Source: Fimbriiglobus ruber
GTDB taxonomy: Bacteria > Planctomycetota > Planctomycetia > Gemmatales > Gemmataceae
Direction of reading: 5' to 3'
Assembly: GCF_002197845.1 (NCBI RefSeq)
Contig: NZ_NIDE01000004.1
Span: 868,001 to 932,000, forward strand
DNA length: 64,000 nucleotides
Every line of letters starts with the position of its first letter. Positions within the stretch are counted from its first letter, which is position 1. This document shows positions 63,423-64,000 of this stretch, piece after piece. Both the position numbers and the translations under genes were made by a program. Below the pieces are notes generated by a model, which worked only from the letters and a program-made list of their open reading frames with translations, made no database searches and was not told the origin of the DNA.

Positions 63423-64000
63423 TGCCGACGGCTGACCGGAGGGTGGGTTACACGACCAGTGGTCGCACGTCCGAAACCGACTTCAGGGTGAGGTTATCAG
63501 TCGGATCGGACGGGTCGGGTCAGGCAGCAGCTAGATAATGGATGTTTTAAAGTCTATGCGCCCCGTCGGCTGTGGTCAAGTGGCGTAGGGATCAAACTCC
63601 GATACCGGCCCGCTCGTGGTTTCCCGCTTCGTGCGCATGTCGAGCGAGGGCCACAACTTTCGCCCGACGTGAGCGAAGGGCCCTAGCCCGAACACCAGCA
63701 GCTTTTCCCAACGATTCGAGGCGGATTCTCTCGAACGATACCGCAATCCTCCAGAAACGTTGGTCGCGGGCAACCGAACCCCACTTTCACTTCGTTTCCC
63801 AAGCAGCCGAATTTGAAATCGCGCCTTTCACCTCATTTGCCATAACGAGTAGACGCTTCTCGCCGGGAAATCTGCCAGATTCCGTGAACATGAGACCGAC
63901 TTTTGGGCACGCAAGAACTCCATCGTATCGAGCGAACCGTTCGCGGGTGCGCTCGATGCCATCCTTTCGTCGTTCCTCGATCCTCATCAATTCGCCCGTG
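63423..64000. other. Right-end region, no certain gene
   Basis: About 580 bases to the window end, lower in GC than polA. Two minus-strand frames (63576-63773, 65 codons; and 63787-63990, 67 codons, which may continue beyond the edge) have no recognisable features. The polA promoter should lie at the left of this interval. Confidence 0.4.

Noticed and set aside
1-64000. tRNA, rRNA or CRISPR arrays
   Set aside because: No T-arm-like GTTCRA motifs with proper context, rRNA segments or regularly spaced direct repeats were seen in the gaps.

Overview
The window looks like a chromosome segment from a planctomycete of the Gemmata/Fimbriiglobus type (family Gemmataceae). The evidence is the GC-rich coding sequence, the paralogue families almost private to this phylum (DUF1501, DUF1552, the DUF1587/1592/1588/1585 cytochrome-like protein, DUF1080, TIGR03067), many weak Shine-Dalgarno starts, and ordinary housekeeping genes (polA, coaE, rho, ffh, trpD, lexA, csrA) scattered among lineage-specific genes. 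The genus is an inference from gene content only.

Layout. 1-7.9 kb: a truncated SGNH hydrolase, a frameshifted MgtC gene, then a TetR regulator with an RND adaptor and permease and a DoxX protein; related palindromes lie before tetR and before the adaptor gene. 8-9.4 kb: an AT-richer two-gene cassette encoding a HEPN protein and an unrecognised overlapping partner. 9.4-15.1 kb: trpD, lexA, two lineage-specific small genes, csrA, an Rpn-type C-terminal remnant and an Ntn-hydrolase asparaginase. 15.3-33.3 kb: a long one-direction type II secretion/type IV pilus-like locus. In transcription order it has a GspE/PilB ATPase, a PilT ATPase, a second GspE with a collagen-like N-terminus, GspF, a GspG-like major pseudopilin, four more prepilin-type proteins, and a 1571-residue GspK-like tip protein. 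No secretin, inner-membrane assembly platform (GspL/M or PilM/N/O) or prepilin peptidase is present.

33.7-43 kb: an orphan fused antitoxin, RidA, a HAD phosphatase, an ECF sigma/zinc anti-sigma pair, a beta-propeller protein, a secreted thioredoxin-like protein, and a DUF1552/DUF1592/HMA operon. The HMA gene is split by an IS630-type element (43175-44346); both halves and the TA target duplication are intact, so the original reading frame can be rebuilt. 44.5-57.4 kb: secreted planctomycete families (DUF1080, a Tat-signal protein of unknown role, DUF1501, PQQ propeller), a MoxR ATPase with an altered P-loop, ffh, an FHA protein, an aldo/keto reductase, a TIGR03067 protein, an NTF2-like protein and a nucleoside deoxyribosyltransferase. 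57.5-63.3 kb: a probable polA-coaE-rho operon.

Non-coding structure is rich. A 288-bp element at 47031-47318 has 68-bp inverted arms (one mismatch) enclosing two further perfect hairpins. A perfect 49-bp inverted repeat fills the gap between moxR and the PQQ gene, and several strong terminators separate convergent genes. Three genes (mgtC, the second gspE, the FHA gene) each show an apparent loss of one base in a C/G run, which restores a sensible protein if put back; these may be sequence errors, but they affect annotation.
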